Origin: Aurantibacter sp034110465
GTDB lineage: Bacteria > Bacteroidota > Bacteroidia > Flavobacteriales > Flavobacteriaceae
Direction of reading: 5' to 3'
NCBI GenBank assembly: GCA_034110465.1
Contig: JAWUZD010000015.1
Coordinates: 36,320-100,319, forward strand
Length of the DNA: 64,000 nt
Part shown: piece by piece, positions 62,215 through 64,000 of the stretch
Numbering within the stretch: position 1 is the first letter of the stretch
How the letters are laid out: the number at the start of each line of letters is the position of its first letter
Program-made: the position numbers and the translations under genes
The notes under the pieces: model-generated
What the model was told of the DNA's origin: nothing
Databases searched by the model: none
The model's input: the letters and a program-made list of their open reading frames with translations, nothing else

Positions 62215-62280
62215 TTAAAAGTTCAAAACCCAGTTTCAGAAAGTTGCCGCTAGAAAAATATTTTTTTAGTGGGATTTTTG
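62215..62280 (+). promoter_or_regulatory. Predicted LytTR-type site and promoter of the beta-helix protein gene
   Basis: TTAAAAGTTCAAA begins at 62215, CAGTTTCAGAAA follows, and a second AAAGTT half-site lies at 62240, 22 bases after the first. The -7-like box GATTTTTG is at 62273-62280, 58 bases from the motif start. The ATG is at 62309. Confidence 0.55.
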
Positions 62281-62308
62281 TGTTATAACAATCACACTAA
62301 AAATCATT

Positions 62309-64000
62309 ATGAAATCAAAATTATTTTTAATACTACTTTTTGTAAGTGGTATTGCTTTTTCGCAAACTTGGAATCAAGTTGGGCTAGCAGAATTTACAGA
62401 TTTTGCAAGCAATGGAGAAATGGCATTTGACAGTACAGGCGTTCCCTATTTGTTATATGAGAATTCTACCACAAATCAAGTTTCTGTTATGAAATTTAAC
62501 GGAACAAGTTGGTTACCTGTTGGTTCTGGTGCAATTTCTACAGAAAATTACAATAATATAACAATTAAAATAAATCCAGTAACTAACCAGCCTTGGGTTG
62601 CTTTAAAGGCAGAGGCTAGTGGAGCAGCGAGTAATATAGATGTTTTTAGTTTTGATGGCAGCTCTTGGATTAGCGAAGGAGCAAATATTGGAGGGTCTTT
62701 TTATAGTTATGGAATACAATTACAGTTTAGCACAGCTGGAGTTCCAAGAATAGTTGGTATGATAGCTTCAGTAGTACCATCATATAAACCTAGTTTCTAT
62801 ACTAAAAATGGAGCTAATTGGTCAGTTACTACATATCCTACATATACTGGTGCACCTAGAGGTGTAAATGCAAGAATAGATTTCTACGATTTTGACCATT
62901 ATACGATGGCTCAGCAGAGTAGTGTGAAAAATTATAATGTATCAGATAATAATCAAACGGCACATGAAACATTATTATATACCGGCGGAGTTAATTATAG
63001 ACAAGTTTCTGCTAATGGAGGAGCAAAATATTTTGCAGTAATAGATGCTGGTACTAGTAAAAAAATTACAGTTGGTAAAAGTGGAGGAGGCGTAACTCAA
63101 CCCTCAGGAGTTACAGGAGTTACAGAAGAGATCGTTGCCTTTAGAGAAAGTATTACCGATAATCAACAATATTTAATGTACTCTGACGGTTCGTATAATT
63201 TAACATTTAAAAAATATAAAACTTCAAATACTTGGGTAACCCTAACATCTATAGGTATTCTTACCAATACAGCTGGTTTTTTTGTTAAGATGGAAATGAA
63301 CCCTGTTAATGGAGATATGTATGTTGCATATTTAGATGGAGGTAAAGTTTCTGTGAAACGTTTTTCAATTCGAGCGCCTTTAACTAAATATTATGTAAAT
63401 ACTAATGTTGTTGGTGGAGATAGAAGTGGAGATTCTTGGGTAAATGCTATGCCTAATTTAGAAGATGCCTTAAGTTCAGCTAGTCCTATAACTACAGATA
63501 TTTGGGTTGCAGCTGGAACTTACAGCCCTGGAACTAGCAGAAGTGATTCATTTTCTTTCAATCAAGATAATCTGGAGGTTTATGGCGGTTTTTTAGGAAC
63601 AGAAACGTCAATATCACAAAGAAATATAGCCACAAACCCAACCATTTTATCTGGAGATGTTAATGGAGATGATGCCGTTGTAGATTTTGCAACAGCTTCA
63701 GGAAGTTCGCGAATAGATAACAATCATCAGGTAGTAAAAATATCTGCCAATAATGTAACTATTGATGGTTTTAAAATTGAAGATGGAGATGCAGTTCAAA
63801 ATAGTACTGGTTACACGCAAGGAGCAGCAATATTGGTTGACCCTACAGCACTTAACCTGAAATTACAGAATTGTGAGTTTAATAATAATGTTACCTATAG
63901 CGGTGGTGCAATAGCATTACGCCATACCGTAAGTACAGATTTTACGATTACTAATTGTAAATTCAATAATAATGTATCTAGATATGGAAGCGGCTTGTAT
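62309..64000 (+). CDS. Large secreted beta-helix adhesin-like protein (partial, 3' end outside window)
   Basis: An open frame of 564 codons runs from the ATG at 62309 to the last base. It has a signal peptide (MKSKLFLILLFVSGIAFSQ). Residues about 20-350 consist of repeated strand units with SW or W-x-P signatures (NGTSWLPVGSGAIST, DGSSWISEGANIGG, NGANWSVTTYP), like a Kelch or propeller-type sensor or adhesive domain. From about residue 360 it becomes a right-handed beta-helix (KYYVNTNVVGGDRSGDSWVNAMPNLEDAL, EVYGGFLGTETSISQRN, VTIDGFKIEDG, NCKFNNNVSRYG). Such proteins usually end in a T9SS sorting domain, but the end is not visible. Confidence 0.9.
   Translation, partial: MKSKLFLILLFVSGIAFSQTWNQVGLAEFTDFASNGEMAFDSTGVPYLLYENSTTNQVSVMKFNGTSWLPVGSGAISTENYNNITIKINPVTNQPWVALKAEASGAASNIDVFSFDGSSWISEGANIGGSFYSYGIQLQFSTAGVPRIVGMIASVVPSYKPSFYTKNGANWSVTTYPTYTGAPRGVNARIDFYDFDHYTMAQQSSVKNYNVSDNNQTAHETLLYTGGVNYRQVSANGGAKYFAVIDAGTSKKITVGKSGGGVTQPSGVTGVTEEIVAFRESITDNQQYLMYSDGSYNLTFKKYKTSNTWVTLTSIGILTNTAGFFVKMEMNPVNGDMYVAYLDGGKVSVKRFSIRAPLTKYYVNTNVVGGDRSGDSWVNAMPNLEDALSSASPITTDIWVAAGTYSPGTSRSDSFSFNQDNLEVYGGFLGTETSISQRNIATNPTILSGDVNGDDAVVDFATASGSSRIDNNHQVVKISANNVTIDGFKIEDGDAVQNSTGYTQGAAILVDPTALNLKLQNCEFNNNVTYSGGAIALRHTVSTDFTITNCKFNNNVSRYGSGLY

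Overview
The window is a contiguous piece of chromosome from a member of the Bacteroidota, almost certainly the Flavobacteriaceae. The evidence is the AT-rich composition, the short 287-residue primary sigma factor, several promoter -7 boxes close to TAnnTTTG, type IX secretion sorting domains, a T9SS plug-like protein, GLPGLI and DUF5686 proteins, and an Na+-translocating NADH dehydrogenase. Genes are dense on both strands and often separated by clear hairpin terminators. I see no rRNA, CRISPR array, transposase or prophage.

Layout. 1-7.2 kb: end of the division/cell-wall cluster (ftsW end, murG, murC, ftsQ, ftsA, ftsZ), with a four-helix-bundle gene inserted between ftsW and murG. 7.3-16 kb: housekeeping genes (yqeY, an MtfA-like peptidase, rpe, primary sigma factor, an Ala-rich lipoprotein, Kdo transferase, a sugar aminotransferase, galE, lspA, fabD). 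16-25 kb, minus strand: an FAD oxidoreductase, then a thymidylate/nucleoside group (membrane-anchored DHFR fusion, double TonB-C protein, thyA, nucleoside transporter), a bifunctional nuclease and etfAB. 25-40 kb: pdhB, DUF5686 protein, ppa, deoxynucleoside kinase, GLPGLI plus outer-membrane barrel pair, tRNA-Tyr, pruA, TANGO2-like and DUF6695 proteins, apaG and a T9SS plug-like protein. 40-53 kb: nqrABCDEF, two large secreted M43 metalloproteases with T9SS tails, a small conserved protein, and apbE, whose product would flavinylate NqrB and NqrC.

53-64 kb holds the most interesting part. Two paralogous LytS-type histidine kinases, one with TPRs and one with a predicted propeller sensor, flank a single LytTR response regulator. 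They are followed by genes for secreted or surface proteins: a Gly-rich collagen-like protein, a basic secreted protein, a lipoprotein with an acidic surface-export-like signal, and a beta-helix adhesin-like protein cut by the window end. Reading the intergenic DNA by eye, I find a shared motif, TTA[AG][AC]A[AG][CT]TCAAA, followed about 21 bp later by a second half-site. It lies 91-107 bp upstream of the first kinase gene and of three downstream transcription units. In three of the four cases it sits exactly 58 bp before a near-consensus -7 box. This looks like a local LytTR regulon in which the signalling operon controls itself and a neighbouring set of cell-surface genes. The binding protein is inferred, not shown.

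Other notable points: murG appears to start inside the repeat bordering the inserted four-helix-bundle gene; a 152-bp palindromic element overlaps the 3' end of an oxidoreductase gene; the propeller kinase seems to start at CTG; and DHFR is fused to a 2TM membrane anchor.
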